DNA of 13,406 bases, taken from an uncultured Eubacteriales bacterium. GTDB lineage: Bacteria > Bacillota > Clostridia > Christensenellales > Aristaeellaceae. The translations under genes and the position numbers were made by a program. Below are positions 1 to 8,064 of the stretch, piece after piece. The notes beneath the pieces were generated by a model. The model saw only the letters and a list, made by a program, of their open reading frames with translations, was not told where the DNA came from and did not search any database. The stretch lies in assembly GCA_900553905.1 (NCBI GenBank), contig USFL01000016.1, positions 1 to 13,406 on the forward strand, read 5' to 3'. Every line of letters starts with the position of its first letter. The first letter of the stretch is position 1.

Positions 1-442
1 TGGCGGCAAGGTCCAGCCGTCCGTCCGCGCCCATGGGCACCTCGGCATAGCTCACGCCCATTTCGCGTAGCGATCCCGGCGGGCAGCCGCGCACGCCGAT
101 CACATCCTCCAGCGTATCGTAGGGGCCGCCGGAGGCGTAAAGCAGCTCGTCGCCGGGACGCAACAGCCCGAACAGGCACATCGACAGCGCGTGCGTGCCC
201 GACGCGATCTGTGGCCGGACGATGGCTGCGTCGGCATGGAACAGGTCCGCGAAGAGCTTTTCCAGTGTGTCGCGGCCGATATCGTCGTATCCGTAGCCCG
301 TGGTGGGCGCGAAGTGACGCGCCGCCACCTCGTGGCGCTGCAGGGCGTCGAGCACCTTGGCGGTGTTTTCCAGCGCGATCTCGTCAATGCGCGCAAACAT
401 GGGCTGGCAGCGCTTTTCCGCCGCCTCGATGATCTGCTTCAT
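1..442 (-). CDS. Methionine gamma-lyase family / aluminium resistance protein, N-terminal part (runs off window)
   Basis: This is the first 147 codons of a PLP-dependent fold-type I enzyme of the family annotated as 'methionine gamma-lyase family protein' or 'aluminium resistance protein' (B. subtilis YnbB). The family signature is clear: TGYGYDDIGRDTLEK near residues 48-62, then RPQIASGTHALS, then LRPGDELLYASGGPYDTLED. In known relatives the last two segments lie around the cofactor-binding fold; the PLP lysine would be in the missing C-terminal part. The start is ATG at 442, with AAAGGAGTAGG just upstream lying across the miaA stop codon, so the two genes are separated by only 5 bases and are probably translationally coupled. 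The reading frame stays open to the left edge. miaA followed by this gene is a common arrangement in Firmicutes. The true substrate of the family is not established; the aluminium name is historical. Confidence 0.9.
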   Translation of the reverse strand, partial: MKQIIEAAEKRCQPMFARIDEIALENTAKVLDALQRHEVAARHFAPTTGYGYDDIGRDTLEKLFADLFHADAAIVRPQIASGTHALSMCLFGLLRPGDELLYASGGPYDTLEDVIGVRGCPPGSLREMGVSYAEVPMGADGRLDLAA

Positions 443-447
443 TGTTC

Positions 448-1392
448 CTACTCCTTTGTATCGTTCAGAAAGGCCTGCGCAAGCGAGGCGGCCTGCGCAA
501 GCAGCGCATCCGCGTCCCGCGCGTCCAGCCACACGCAGCGCGGTTCGGCGCGTAGCCAAGTGCCCTGCCGTTTGGCGTAATGGCGCGTGTGCACGATGAT
601 GTCCCACACGGCCCGGTTCACATCGTCCTGCCCCATGGCAGCAGGGATCAGCTCCTTGTAACCGATGCCCTGCATGGACTGGGCCGCAGGCGCAACGCCG
701 CTTTCCAGCAGGGCGCGCACCTCCGAAAGCAGCCCCATCTCCACCATGCGGTGCACGCGGGTTTCCAGCCGGGCATAGAGAAGTTCGCGCGGCCATTCCA
801 GCACCAGCGGCAGCACGCGGAAAGGTCGGTCCTGCGCGGCGTGGTTCTGCCGGCTCATGGGTGCGCCGGTCTGCTCGTACACCTCAATGGCGCGGATCAC
901 GCGGCGGCGGTCGTTGGGGTGCAGGCGTGCAGCGGTTTCGGGGTCCACGGCGGCCAGGCGGGCATGCAGGCGCTCCTTGCCGCCCGGCTCGTCCGCCAGG
1001 GCGTTGAGCTCGGCGCGCAGGCGTTCATCCCCGCCCGTGCCGCCCAGCGACAGCCCGTCCATCAGCGCCTTGAGATACAGGCCCGTGCCGCCCACCAGAA
1101 TCGGCACCCTGCCGCGCGACAGAATCTGCGCGATCACCTGTTCCGCCGCCACGGCATAGTCGGCCACGGCGTAGGCTTCGGTGGGATCGGCCACATCCAG
1201 CATGTGGTGCGGCAGGAGCGCGCGCTCCTGCGCCGTGGGCTTGGCGGTGCCGATGTCCATGCGCCGGTAGATCTGCATGGAGTCCATGCAGACGATTTCG
1301 CCCCCAAGGCGCTGGGCCAGCTTCAGGCCCAGATCGCTTTTTCCGCTGGCAGTGGGACCTGCCACGGCGATCACGGCGGGCTTTTCGCCCAT
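448..1392 (-). CDS. miaA: tRNA dimethylallyltransferase MiaA
   Basis: MiaA transfers the dimethylallyl group from DMAPP to N6 of adenosine 37 in tRNAs that read codons starting with U, giving i6A, the substrate of MiaB encoded upstream in the same operon. The 314-residue protein has the usual family length. Visible motifs are the P-loop AGPTASGKS (11-19), DSMQIYRRMDIGTAKP from residue 37, which holds the conserved catalytic aspartate, and GGTGLYLKALMDG (101-113). A longer open frame extends upstream into mutL, but ATG at 1392 is preferred: AAAGGAGG lies 8 bases before it, and the residues upstream are low-complexity out-of-frame mutL sequence. The gap to the mutL stop is 14 bases. Confidence 0.97.
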   Translation of the reverse strand: MGEKPAVIAVAGPTASGKSDLGLKLAQRLGGEIVCMDSMQIYRRMDIGTAKPTAQERALLPHHMLDVADPTEAYAVADYAVAAEQVIAQILSRGRVPILVGGTGLYLKALMDGLSLGGTGGDERLRAELNALADEPGGKERLHARLAAVDPETAARLHPNDRRRVIRAIEVYEQTGAPMSRQNHAAQDRPFRVLPLVLEWPRELLYARLETRVHRMVEMGLLSEVRALLESGVAPAAQSMQGIGYKELIPAAMGQDDVNRAVWDIIVHTRHYAKRQGTWLRAEPRCVWLDARDADALLAQAASLAQAFLNDTKE

Positions 1393-1406
1393 GGATACGG
1401 CCTCCT

Positions 1407-3554
1407 TTACTGCACGCGCTTGAAGCGCTTTTCCAGCGCGTAGCGCGTGATCTCGGTCACGATGGGGCGGCCGTGCGGGCAGGTGGGCATGCTGTCGCTG
1501 CGCAGAATCTCCTTGAGAAAGCCGCGCACCTGCGTTTCGTTGAGGCGGTCGCCGCCTTTGATGGCGTGCTTGCAGGCCATTTGCGCCACTCGGCGGCGCA
1601 TGCGCTCGCGCGTGACCTGCCCGCGCCCGGCCTGCCATTCGTCCAGCGCCTCCAAAAGCAGCTCGCGCGGGGACTCGTTTTCGCCAAACAGGGTGGGGAC
1701 GGCCTTGACCGCCACGCAGGTATCGTCGAAGGGCTCCACCTCGAAGCCCGCGTCCGCAAGCACCGGCGCGAACTCCGCAATCAGCGCCCTGTCGTGCGCC
1801 GTCAGACGCACCAGCTGCGGCGAAAGCAGCTGCTGGGATACCGTTCCCTTTTCAAACCGTTCCATCAGGCGGTCGTAAAGCATGCGTTCATGCGCGGCGT
1901 GCTGGTCCAAAAGGAGCAGCCGGTCGCCGCATTCAAAGATCCAGTAGGTATCGAACACCACGCCCACCAGACGCAGCGCCGCGTCGGCTTCTGCGTCCTG
2001 AGGCGCAAGGGTCTGCTGTTCCATTTCGGGTGCGGATAAGCCGTCGGAGCCGGATACCGGCGGGCGCGCCTGCGCGCCGGGCTTCTGCAGAGGTGCGGCG
2101 GGGGGCTCCCGCTGTGTGCCCGTTCTTTCCGGCACTCCGGCCGGACGCAGTGCCGGCCCGGCTGAAAACCAGCCAGCTACGGATGCTGCCGGCTCCGGGC
2201 TGGATATGGCCCGCTTCCGTTCCGGCGTGGCAGGCGCCACGGGCGGGGGGACCGCCGCACCCAGCGCAGCGCGGGCAATGGCCGCAGGTACAGCGTTCTG
2301 GCCCAATGCGGCCCGCGCGGGCGAATCGGGAATCACCACAGGCTCAAGCGCGGCCAGCTCCCGCTTCTGCGCTTCGGTCAGGACCAGACGCCTGGGCTGC
2401 GGCGCGCTGTCTCCGGAAGGCGCCGCGTCGCTTTGCGGGCCGCCCACCTGCGCCGGGGGCGCCGGCTGTCCGTCCAGGGGGTTGTCCAGCCGGACCAGCG
2501 AAAAATCGGCTTTGGGTTCTACCGCGGAAGGAGCCTTCCGCGCCGCCGCAAGCCTCTCGCCCAGGGTTTCGCCGCGCATGGCCTCGCCCACCAGCGCGCG
2601 CACCGCGTCGGCTACGGCGGTTTCGTTCTGGAAGCGCACCTCCAGCTTGTTGGGGTGCACGTTCACATCCACCTGCTGAACGGGCACCTCCAGAAACAGC
2701 GAGCACATGGGAAAGCGCCCCACCATCACCTGTCCCTCGCAGCCTTCCTCCAGCGCGCGGCTGAGGGGCTGGCTGCGGAAGAAACGCCCGTTGACAAAGA
2801 AGGACTGCTGCTGGCGGTTGCCCCGCGCAAGGTCCCCCGCGCCCACATAGCCGGAGAGCAGCACGCCGTTCATGTGTCCGCTCACCTTGCGCATCCGTTT
2901 GAATGCCTCGCGCCCGTAGAGGCTGTAGAGCGCGGATTCCACGCTGCCGTCGCCCATGCTGTGATAGACGGTCTTGCCCTGGCTGACGAAGCGGAAGGCC
3001 ACATCCGGGCGCGACAGGATGAGCCGCTGCATATAATCCGCCACCAGAGCGGCCTCCACAGCGGGCTTCTTGAGAAACTTGAGGCGCACGGGCGTGTTTA
3101 AGAACAGGTCCTCCACCACGATGGTAGTGCCCACGGGCGAGGCTGCCTGACGGATATCGGTAAACTCCCCCGCCTCCACCACGGCTCGGGTGCCAAAGGG
3201 CGCCTCCTGTGTGCGGGTGGTAAGCGTGACGCGCGCCACCGCCGCGACCGAGGCCAGCGCTTCGCCCCGGAAGCCCAGGGTATGGATGTTGTAGAGGTCC
3301 GCGGCAGCGGCAATCTTGCTGGTGGCGTGGCGTTCAAAGGCCAGACGCACCTGCTCGGCGGGAATGCCGCAGCCGTTGTCGGTTACGCGCAGGTACTTGA
3401 TGCCGCCCTCGCGCAGCTCCACCGTCACGTTATGCGCGCCCGCGTCGATGCTGTTTTCCACCAGCTCCTTGACGGCGGAAGCCGGACGCTCCACCACCTC
3501 GCCCGCGGCGATCTGCCCGATGATCTCGGCGGACAGCTTTCTGATAACCGGCAT
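1407..3554 (-). CDS. mutL: DNA mismatch repair protein MutL (endonuclease type)
   Basis: MutL couples mismatch recognition by MutS to strand excision. The 715-residue protein has a GHKL ATPase head with ELVENSIDAGA (30-40, catalytic E30), DNGCGI (59-64) and TLGFRGEAL (92-100). An Ala/Pro-rich linker covers roughly residues 340-520. The C-terminal dimerisation domain carries the nicking-endonuclease motifs: DQHAAHERMLYD (550-561), ACKHAIK (660-666) and CPHGRP (692-697). This fits organisms without MutH/Dam, where MutL itself nicks the daughter strand. QQLLSP (574-579) matches the QXX(L/I)XP beta-clamp-binding motif known from B. subtilis MutL. The last residue of the metal motif is Asp561 where the consensus has Glu. 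The ATG start at 3554 has AAGGAGGGG upstream, lying just after the mutS stop (11-base gap). Confidence 0.98.
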   Translation of the reverse strand: MPVIRKLSAEIIGQIAAGEVVERPASAVKELVENSIDAGAHNVTVELREGGIKYLRVTDNGCGIPAEQVRLAFERHATSKIAAAADLYNIHTLGFRGEALASVAAVARVTLTTRTQEAPFGTRAVVEAGEFTDIRQAASPVGTTIVVEDLFLNTPVRLKFLKKPAVEAALVADYMQRLILSRPDVAFRFVSQGKTVYHSMGDGSVESALYSLYGREAFKRMRKVSGHMNGVLLSGYVGAGDLARGNRQQQSFFVNGRFFRSQPLSRALEEGCEGQVMVGRFPMCSLFLEVPVQQVDVNVHPNKLEVRFQNETAVADAVRALVGEAMRGETLGERLAAARKAPSAVEPKADFSLVRLDNPLDGQPAPPAQVGGPQSDAAPSGDSAPQPRRLVLTEAQKRELAALEPVVIPDSPARAALGQNAVPAAIARAALGAAVPPPVAPATPERKRAISSPEPAASVAGWFSAGPALRPAGVPERTGTQREPPAAPLQKPGAQARPPVSGSDGLSAPEMEQQTLAPQDAEADAALRLVGVVFDTYWIFECGDRLLLLDQHAAHERMLYDRLMERFEKGTVSQQLLSPQLVRLTAHDRALIAEFAPVLADAGFEVEPFDDTCVAVKAVPTLFGENESPRELLLEALDEWQAGRGQVTRERMRRRVAQMACKHAIKGGDRLNETQVRGFLKEILRSDSMPTCPHGRPIVTEITRYALEKRFKRVQ

Positions 3555-3565
3555 ACGCCCCTCCT

Positions 3566-6166
3566 TTACAGCCTGCGCGCCTTTTCGCGCAGGCGAAACA
3601 GGATGTTCAGCGCGTCCATCGGGGTGATGGACAGCACGTCCAGGTTTTTGAGCTCGTCCACCAGCTCGTCCTGGCCCAGGTGGAACAGGTCGGTCTGGCG
3701 GTTTTCCTTCTTGCGCTTTTCCAGGATATTGGAGGAGATGGTTTCCTGATTGATGTCGCTCACTTCCAGCCGCGCCTGAATCTCATGCGCGCGGGCCACC
3801 ACGGGCGCGGGCACGCCGGCCAGGCGCGCCACGTGCACGCCGTAGCTCTTGTCCGCGCCCCCGGGCATGATCTTGCGAAGGAAAATCACGTCCTCCCCAT
3901 GCTCCATGACCGAGATGCAGTAGTTCTTGACGCCCGGGAAGCGCCCCTCCAGCTCGCTCAGCTCGTGATAGTGCGTGGCAAAGAGGGTCTTTGCGCCGAT
4001 TTTCTTTTCATCCAGCAGGTATTCCACCACCGCCCAGGCGATGGCCAGGCCGTCAAACGTGCTGGTCCCCCGGCCGATCTCGTCGAGAATCACCAGCGAG
4101 CGGCTGGTGGCGGCGCGCAGGATGGCGGCGGTTTCACTCATTTCCACCATGAAGGTGCTCTGGCCCCCGGCCAGGTCATCCGAGGCGCCGATGCGGGTAA
4201 AGATGCGGTCGCACAGGCTGATGTTGGCCTCGCGCGCGGGCACGAAGCTGCCGATATGCGCCATGAGCGCAATCAGCGCCACCTGGCGCATGTAGGTGCT
4301 CTTGCCAGCCATGTTGGGGCCGGTGATGATGAGCATGCGGTTATCGCCGGTATCCATGGTCACGTCGTTGGGCACAAAGGGCGCATCGGTGACGGTGCGC
4401 TCCACGATGGGATGGCGGCCCTCCACGATGGTGAGTACGCCGTCCTCGTTGATGGTGGGCTTGACGTAGTCGTTTTCGCGCGCCACCTGCGCCAGCGACA
4501 ACAGCGCGTCCGCGGTTTTGAGCACCATGGCGTTTTGCTGCACCGCGCCGATTTCGGCGGCGATGGCCTCGCGCACGGAGGCAAAGAGCGTGCTTTCCAG
4601 CGTTAGGGCCATCTGCTGGGCATTGAGGATTTTATGCTCGATTTCCTGAAGCTCCGGGGTCACGTAGCGCTCGGCTCCGGCCAGGGTCTGCTTGCGGCTG
4701 TAGCGCAGGGGTACCAGATCCAGATTGCTCTTGGTGACCTCGATGTAATAGCCGAACACGCGGTTGTACTGGATGCGCAGGTTCTTGATGCCCGTCTCCT
4801 GCCGCTCGGCCGCTTCCAGATCCAGAATCCACTGCTTGCCGTTTGCGGCCGCGTCGCGGTACTCGTCCAGCTCGGGGCTGTAGCCCGCCCGGATCACGCC
4901 TCCGTCGCTGAGCAGCAGGGGCGCGTCGGGGTCGATGGCGCGTTCCAGCAGGTCGCACAGGGATTCCAGGGGCGTCAGCGTGTGGGCCAGCGCCTGGATG
5001 GCCGTGGTCTCAAAGCGGCCAAGCAGCTCCTTGACCGGCGCCACCGCCTTGAGCGAGCGCAGCAGCGCCAGACAGTCGCGCGCGGTCAGGCTGTTGTAGC
5101 TGATCTTGCCAAGCAGCCGTTCCATATCCGCCACGTTTTCCAGCGCCTGGCCCATTTCCTCGGCGGTCATGTAATCGTCCTTCAGGACCTCCACCGCATC
5201 AAGCCGCGTCTCGATGGAAGCGCGGTCGATCATGGGATTTTCCACCCAACTGCGCAGCAGCCGCGCGCCCATGGCTGTATGCGTGCGGTCCAAAAGCCAA
5301 AGCAGCGACCCCCGCCGCTCCCCCGCGCGCAGGCTTTCCACCAGTTCCAGATTGCGCCGCGTCATGCGGTCCAGAAACATGGTGCGCTCGCCCTGATAGA
5401 TGGTGAGCTGCGTCAGGTGCGGCAGGGCGTTTTTCTGTGTGTCGTTCAGATAGATCAAAAGCGCCCCCGCCGCGAGGTAGCGCCGGTCGCGCTCGTCCAG
5501 TCCCAGCGAGGTGAGCGACGGCACCCCGAAATGCTCCAGCAGCGCGCGCTGCGCGTTCTTCTTCTGGAAATCCGAATCGGGCAGGACGGTGCAGCTGACG
5601 GTCTCGCCAAGATGCGGGGTGAGCTTTGCCATGTCGTTGGTCACGATCTCGCGCGGACGGATGCGCATCAATTCGTCGCGCAGGGTGCGCTGCGCGTCGG
5701 GCAGGAGATGGGCAATCAGCTCGCCCGTGCTCACGTCCGCATAGGCCAGCGCTGCCGCCTTGCCCACAAAGGCCACGCACAGCACATAGCAGGCGCTTTT
5801 TTCGTCCAGCTGGGAAGGATCGGCCACCGTGCCGGGCGTGACGATACGGATCACGTCGCGCTCCACCAGCCCCTTGCTCAGCGCCGGGTCGGTCAGCTGC
5901 TCGCACACGGCCACCTTATAGCCCTTTTCAATCAGGCGCGAAATATAGGCGCTGGCCGCGTGATAGGGCACGCCGCACATGGGCGCGCGCTCGGAAAGGC
6001 CGCAGTCCTTGCCCGTGAGGGTCAGTTCCAGCTCCTTGGAGGCGAGCTTGGCGTCGTCAAAAAACATTTCATAAAAATCGCCCAGACGGAAAAACAGAAT
6101 GCAGTCCTGGTACTTTTCCTTCAATTCCAGGTACTGCCGCATCATAGGGGTGGGGGTCGCTGCCAC
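3566..6166 (-). CDS. mutS: DNA mismatch repair protein MutS
   Basis: MutS recognises base mismatches and small loops and recruits MutL. The 866 residues match the usual MutS1 length. The mismatch-wedge motif is present as GDFYEMF (Phe31, Glu33). The ABC-type ATPase has Walker A GPNMAGKST (616-624, Lys622) and the D-E pair of Walker B in LVILDEIGRGTSTFDG (Asp695, Glu696). QTDLF (824-828) near the C-terminus resembles the beta-clamp binding pentapeptide. The start is a GTG at 6166, supported by AAAGGAG with 8-base spacing; the next ATG codons are at residues 8 and 9. It is the only gene of the operon preceded by a sizeable gap (63 bases), which contains a strong hairpin. Confidence 0.98.
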   Translation of the reverse strand: MAATPTPMMRQYLELKEKYQDCILFFRLGDFYEMFFDDAKLASKELELTLTGKDCGLSERAPMCGVPYHAASAYISRLIEKGYKVAVCEQLTDPALSKGLVERDVIRIVTPGTVADPSQLDEKSACYVLCVAFVGKAAALAYADVSTGELIAHLLPDAQRTLRDELMRIRPREIVTNDMAKLTPHLGETVSCTVLPDSDFQKKNAQRALLEHFGVPSLTSLGLDERDRRYLAAGALLIYLNDTQKNALPHLTQLTIYQGERTMFLDRMTRRNLELVESLRAGERRGSLLWLLDRTHTAMGARLLRSWVENPMIDRASIETRLDAVEVLKDDYMTAEEMGQALENVADMERLLGKISYNSLTARDCLALLRSLKAVAPVKELLGRFETTAIQALAHTLTPLESLCDLLERAIDPDAPLLLSDGGVIRAGYSPELDEYRDAAANGKQWILDLEAAERQETGIKNLRIQYNRVFGYYIEVTKSNLDLVPLRYSRKQTLAGAERYVTPELQEIEHKILNAQQMALTLESTLFASVREAIAAEIGAVQQNAMVLKTADALLSLAQVARENDYVKPTINEDGVLTIVEGRHPIVERTVTDAPFVPNDVTMDTGDNRMLIITGPNMAGKSTYMRQVALIALMAHIGSFVPAREANISLCDRIFTRIGASDDLAGGQSTFMVEMSETAAILRAATSRSLVILDEIGRGTSTFDGLAIAWAVVEYLLDEKKIGAKTLFATHYHELSELEGRFPGVKNYCISVMEHGEDVIFLRKIMPGGADKSYGVHVARLAGVPAPVVARAHEIQARLEVSDINQETISSNILEKRKKENRQTDLFHLGQDELVDELKNLDVLSITPMDALNILFRLREKARRL

Positions 6167-6174
6167 GAAACCGG

Positions 6175-6181
6175 CTCCTTT
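6175..6181 (-). promoter_or_regulatory. Ribosome binding site for the GTG start of mutS
   Basis: AAAGGAG on the minus strand lies 8 bases upstream of GTG at 6166. It decides in favour of this non-ATG start over the ATG pair seven and eight codons downstream, which would be too far from the site. Confidence 0.8.
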
Positions 6182-6193
6182 CGTACATCCAAA

Positions 6194-6223
6194 GGCGCGG
6201 CCGCCTTCAGGGGCAGCCGCGCC
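6194..6223 (-). terminator. GC-rich hairpin between the YlbF-family gene and mutS (possible attenuator or weak terminator)
   Basis: On the minus strand the arms GGCGCGGCTGCC and GGCGGCCGCGCC can form a 12-bp stem with one G-U pair and a six-base loop, CCTGAA. Only three T residues follow before GGATG, so it is not a classical strong intrinsic terminator. It starts 6 bases after the stop codon of the YlbF-family gene and ends about 13 bases before the mutS ribosome binding site. It could lower mutSLA transcription, protect the upstream mRNA 3' end after cleavage, or mark a processing site. The fold is seen; the role is inferred. Confidence 0.45.
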
Positions 6224-6229
6224 GCAGCA

Positions 6230-6637
6230 TCAGTGCTGGTGGCCGCAGCCGCTGCAGCCCTCGCAGGAACCGTTGCAGCCGTGTTCCTCCTCGTCGTTTT
6301 CGCCGGTGACGACGAACTTGATGATGCTGTTGACCTTCTTCATCATCTGGGTGAAGGCCTCGTTGGTCTGGCGCATGCGGGTGATGATCTCGTTTTCGTC
6401 GATGGCATGCTCCACGTTTTCCAGCTCTTCGCCCGCCCTGGCCAGCGCGCCGTGATCCATGTTGGCGTCGGCCAGCAGGTTTTCCACGGCCTGCCGCTTT
6501 TCGGTATAGGCGGCGATGAGCTGGGTGGCCTTTTCATCCTTCATGGCCGCCTGCTCGGCCAGCCGCATGGCGATGTATTCTTCGCTTTCCAGAATGGCTT
6601 CCGCCAGAAGTTCCGCCTGATTGAGCACCTTTTCCAT
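6230..6637 (-). CDS. YlbF/YmcA (Ric) family protein with cysteine-rich C-terminal tail
   Basis: This is a 135-residue, mostly helical protein of the YlbF/YmcA family (Com_YlbF). In B. subtilis, members of the family (RicA, RicF) form a complex with RicT that binds 4Fe-4S clusters and influences RNase Y-dependent mRNA maturation, biofilm formation and competence. The gene sits directly after miaB and before mutS, the position of ymcA/ricA in the B. subtilis miaB-ymcA-cotE-mutSL operon, but cotE is absent. The body (residues 1-110) is charged alpha-helix. The tail after the acidic NDEEE stretch has Cys121, Cys125, Cys128 and Cys131 (C-x3-C-x2-C-x2-C) plus His119, His133 and His135, a likely metal or Fe-S ligand set. 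The ATG at 6637 is served by AAAGGTGA, whose TGA is the miaB stop. It could be orthologous to RicA or RicF; sequence alone does not decide. Confidence 0.88.
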   Translation of the reverse strand: MEKVLNQAELLAEAILESEEYIAMRLAEQAAMKDEKATQLIAAYTEKRQAVENLLADANMDHGALARAGEELENVEHAIDENEIITRMRQTNEAFTQMMKKVNSIIKFVVTGENDEEEHGCNGSCEGCSGCGHQH

Positions 6638-6644
6638 CTTTCTT

Positions 6645-8051
6645 TCACCTTTCCGTTCTTTCTCCGCGCAGGGTGTTGACCGCGGCGGAGGTAATGGTTA
6701 CGGGGATAATCGTGCCGATGTCCGCTTCCGTGCCGTCCAGCGTTACGGTGATGCCTCGCGTGCCCTTGCCGGACACCTTGCGCTCGTCCCGCTTGGACAG
6801 GCTTTCCACCAGCACGTTCTCATGCCTGCCGATCATAGACTGATGTACGCGGGCGGTGGACGCCTCCACCTCGCGGATGAGCCGTTCGATGCGGCGGGTG
6901 GATTCCGCCTCCGGGATGCGGCCCTCCATGGCCGCGGCCCGCGTGCCCTCGCGCGGGGAGTAAATGAAGGTAAAGGCCGCGTCATAACCCACCTCGCGCA
7001 CCAGTGAGCAGGTATCCTCAAACTGCTTTTCCGTCTCGCCGGGGAAGCTGACGATCAGGTCGGTGGTCAGCCCGATGCCCGGCACGGCCGCGCGCAGCTT
7101 TTCCACCTTGCGCAGGTAGTCCTCGCGCGTGTAGCGGCGGTTCATCAGGCGCAGGATGTCGTCGTTGCCGCTTTGCACGGGCAGGTGCAGGTGGTTGCAG
7201 ACATGTTTGCACTGCGCCATAGCCTCGATGAGATCGTCGCTCAAATCCTTGGGGTGGGAGGTCATGAAGCGGATGCGCTCCACGCCCAGCGCGTCCAGCC
7301 GGCGAAGCAGGCCGGGGAAGGAATCGCCCGTGCCCGCGCCGTAGCTGTTGACATTTTGCCCAAGCAGCATGATTTCCTTCACGCCGCTTTGCAAAAGGCC
7401 CTCGGCCTCGCGCAGGATGTCGTCCGCACGGCGGGAGCGTTCGCGCCCGCGCACATAGGGCACGATGCAGTAGGAGCAGAAGTTGTCGCAGCCGTACATG
7501 ATGGTGATGTAGGCATGCCAGGCGTTGAGCCGCTTGACCGGCAGACCCTCGGCGATGAGGTTTTCCTCGTCCGTCACGCTGACCACGCGGGTTTTCTGCG
7601 TCAGCAGCGCAAGGAGCAGCGAAGGCAGGCGGTGCAGGTTGTGCGTGCCGAAGGCCAGATCAATGAAGCGGTACTGGCGCAGGATGCGCTCGGCCATGCC
7701 GGGCTGCTGCACCATGCAGCCGCATACGCCGATGATCAGACCGGGCTTGTCCTTTTTGAGCTCCTTGAGCCAGGTGACGTTGCCCAGGGCGCGGCGCTCG
7801 GCATTGTCGCGCACGCAGCAGGTGTTGAAGATGACCAGATCCGCCTCGCGCCGGTCCGCCGCTTCGGCCATGCCCATTCCGGACAGAATGCCGGCCAGCT
7901 TTTCGGAGTCGTGCGCGTTCATCTGGCAGCCATAGGTGACGATGTGATAGGTACGGGGCCGCTCGGGCAGGTCGCGGACCTGCCTTGCGGCGTTTTCCTG
8001 TTCGAGGCGCTCGGCCTCGGTCACATAAACGGGGGTGTGTTGCACGGGCAT
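6645..8051 (-). CDS. miaB: tRNA-2-methylthio-N6-dimethylallyladenosine synthase MiaB
   Basis: MiaB is a radical-SAM methylthiotransferase that converts i6A37 to ms2i6A37 in tRNA, acting after MiaA, which is encoded in the same operon. The 468-residue protein has the UPF0004 domain with cluster ligands Cys42 (TYGCQMN), Cys78 (NTCCVRDNAE) and Cys112 (GCMVQQP). The radical SAM motif is C188-x3-C192-x2-C195 in GCDNFCSYCIVPYVRGRERSR, which is typical of MiaB rather than RimO or MtaB. The C-terminus is a TRAM RNA-binding domain of about 60 residues. ATG at 8051 has AAAGGA 5 bases upstream and follows the rng stop by 13 bases. Residues 79 and 110 are additional cysteines beside the ligands. The family assignment is strong because of length, motif wording and neighbours. 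Confidence 0.97.
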   Translation of the reverse strand: MPVQHTPVYVTEAERLEQENAARQVRDLPERPRTYHIVTYGCQMNAHDSEKLAGILSGMGMAEAADRREADLVIFNTCCVRDNAERRALGNVTWLKELKKDKPGLIIGVCGCMVQQPGMAERILRQYRFIDLAFGTHNLHRLPSLLLALLTQKTRVVSVTDEENLIAEGLPVKRLNAWHAYITIMYGCDNFCSYCIVPYVRGRERSRRADDILREAEGLLQSGVKEIMLLGQNVNSYGAGTGDSFPGLLRRLDALGVERIRFMTSHPKDLSDDLIEAMAQCKHVCNHLHLPVQSGNDDILRLMNRRYTREDYLRKVEKLRAAVPGIGLTTDLIVSFPGETEKQFEDTCSLVREVGYDAAFTFIYSPREGTRAAAMEGRIPEAESTRRIERLIREVEASTARVHQSMIGRHENVLVESLSKRDERKVSGKGTRGITVTLDGTEADIGTIIPVTITSAAVNTLRGERTER

Positions 8052-8064
8052 TCGGTTCCTTTCG

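Noticed and set aside
1393..1638. N-terminal extension of the MiaA frame into mutL
   Set aside because: The added residues are arginine/alanine-rich shadow sequence. A ribosome binding site and the usual P-loop position support ATG at 1392.
4634..6679. A plus-strand open frame of 681 codons opposite mutS and the YlbF-family gene
   Set aside because: It is a shadow of mutS codon usage, spans the intergenic hairpin and has no family resemblance.
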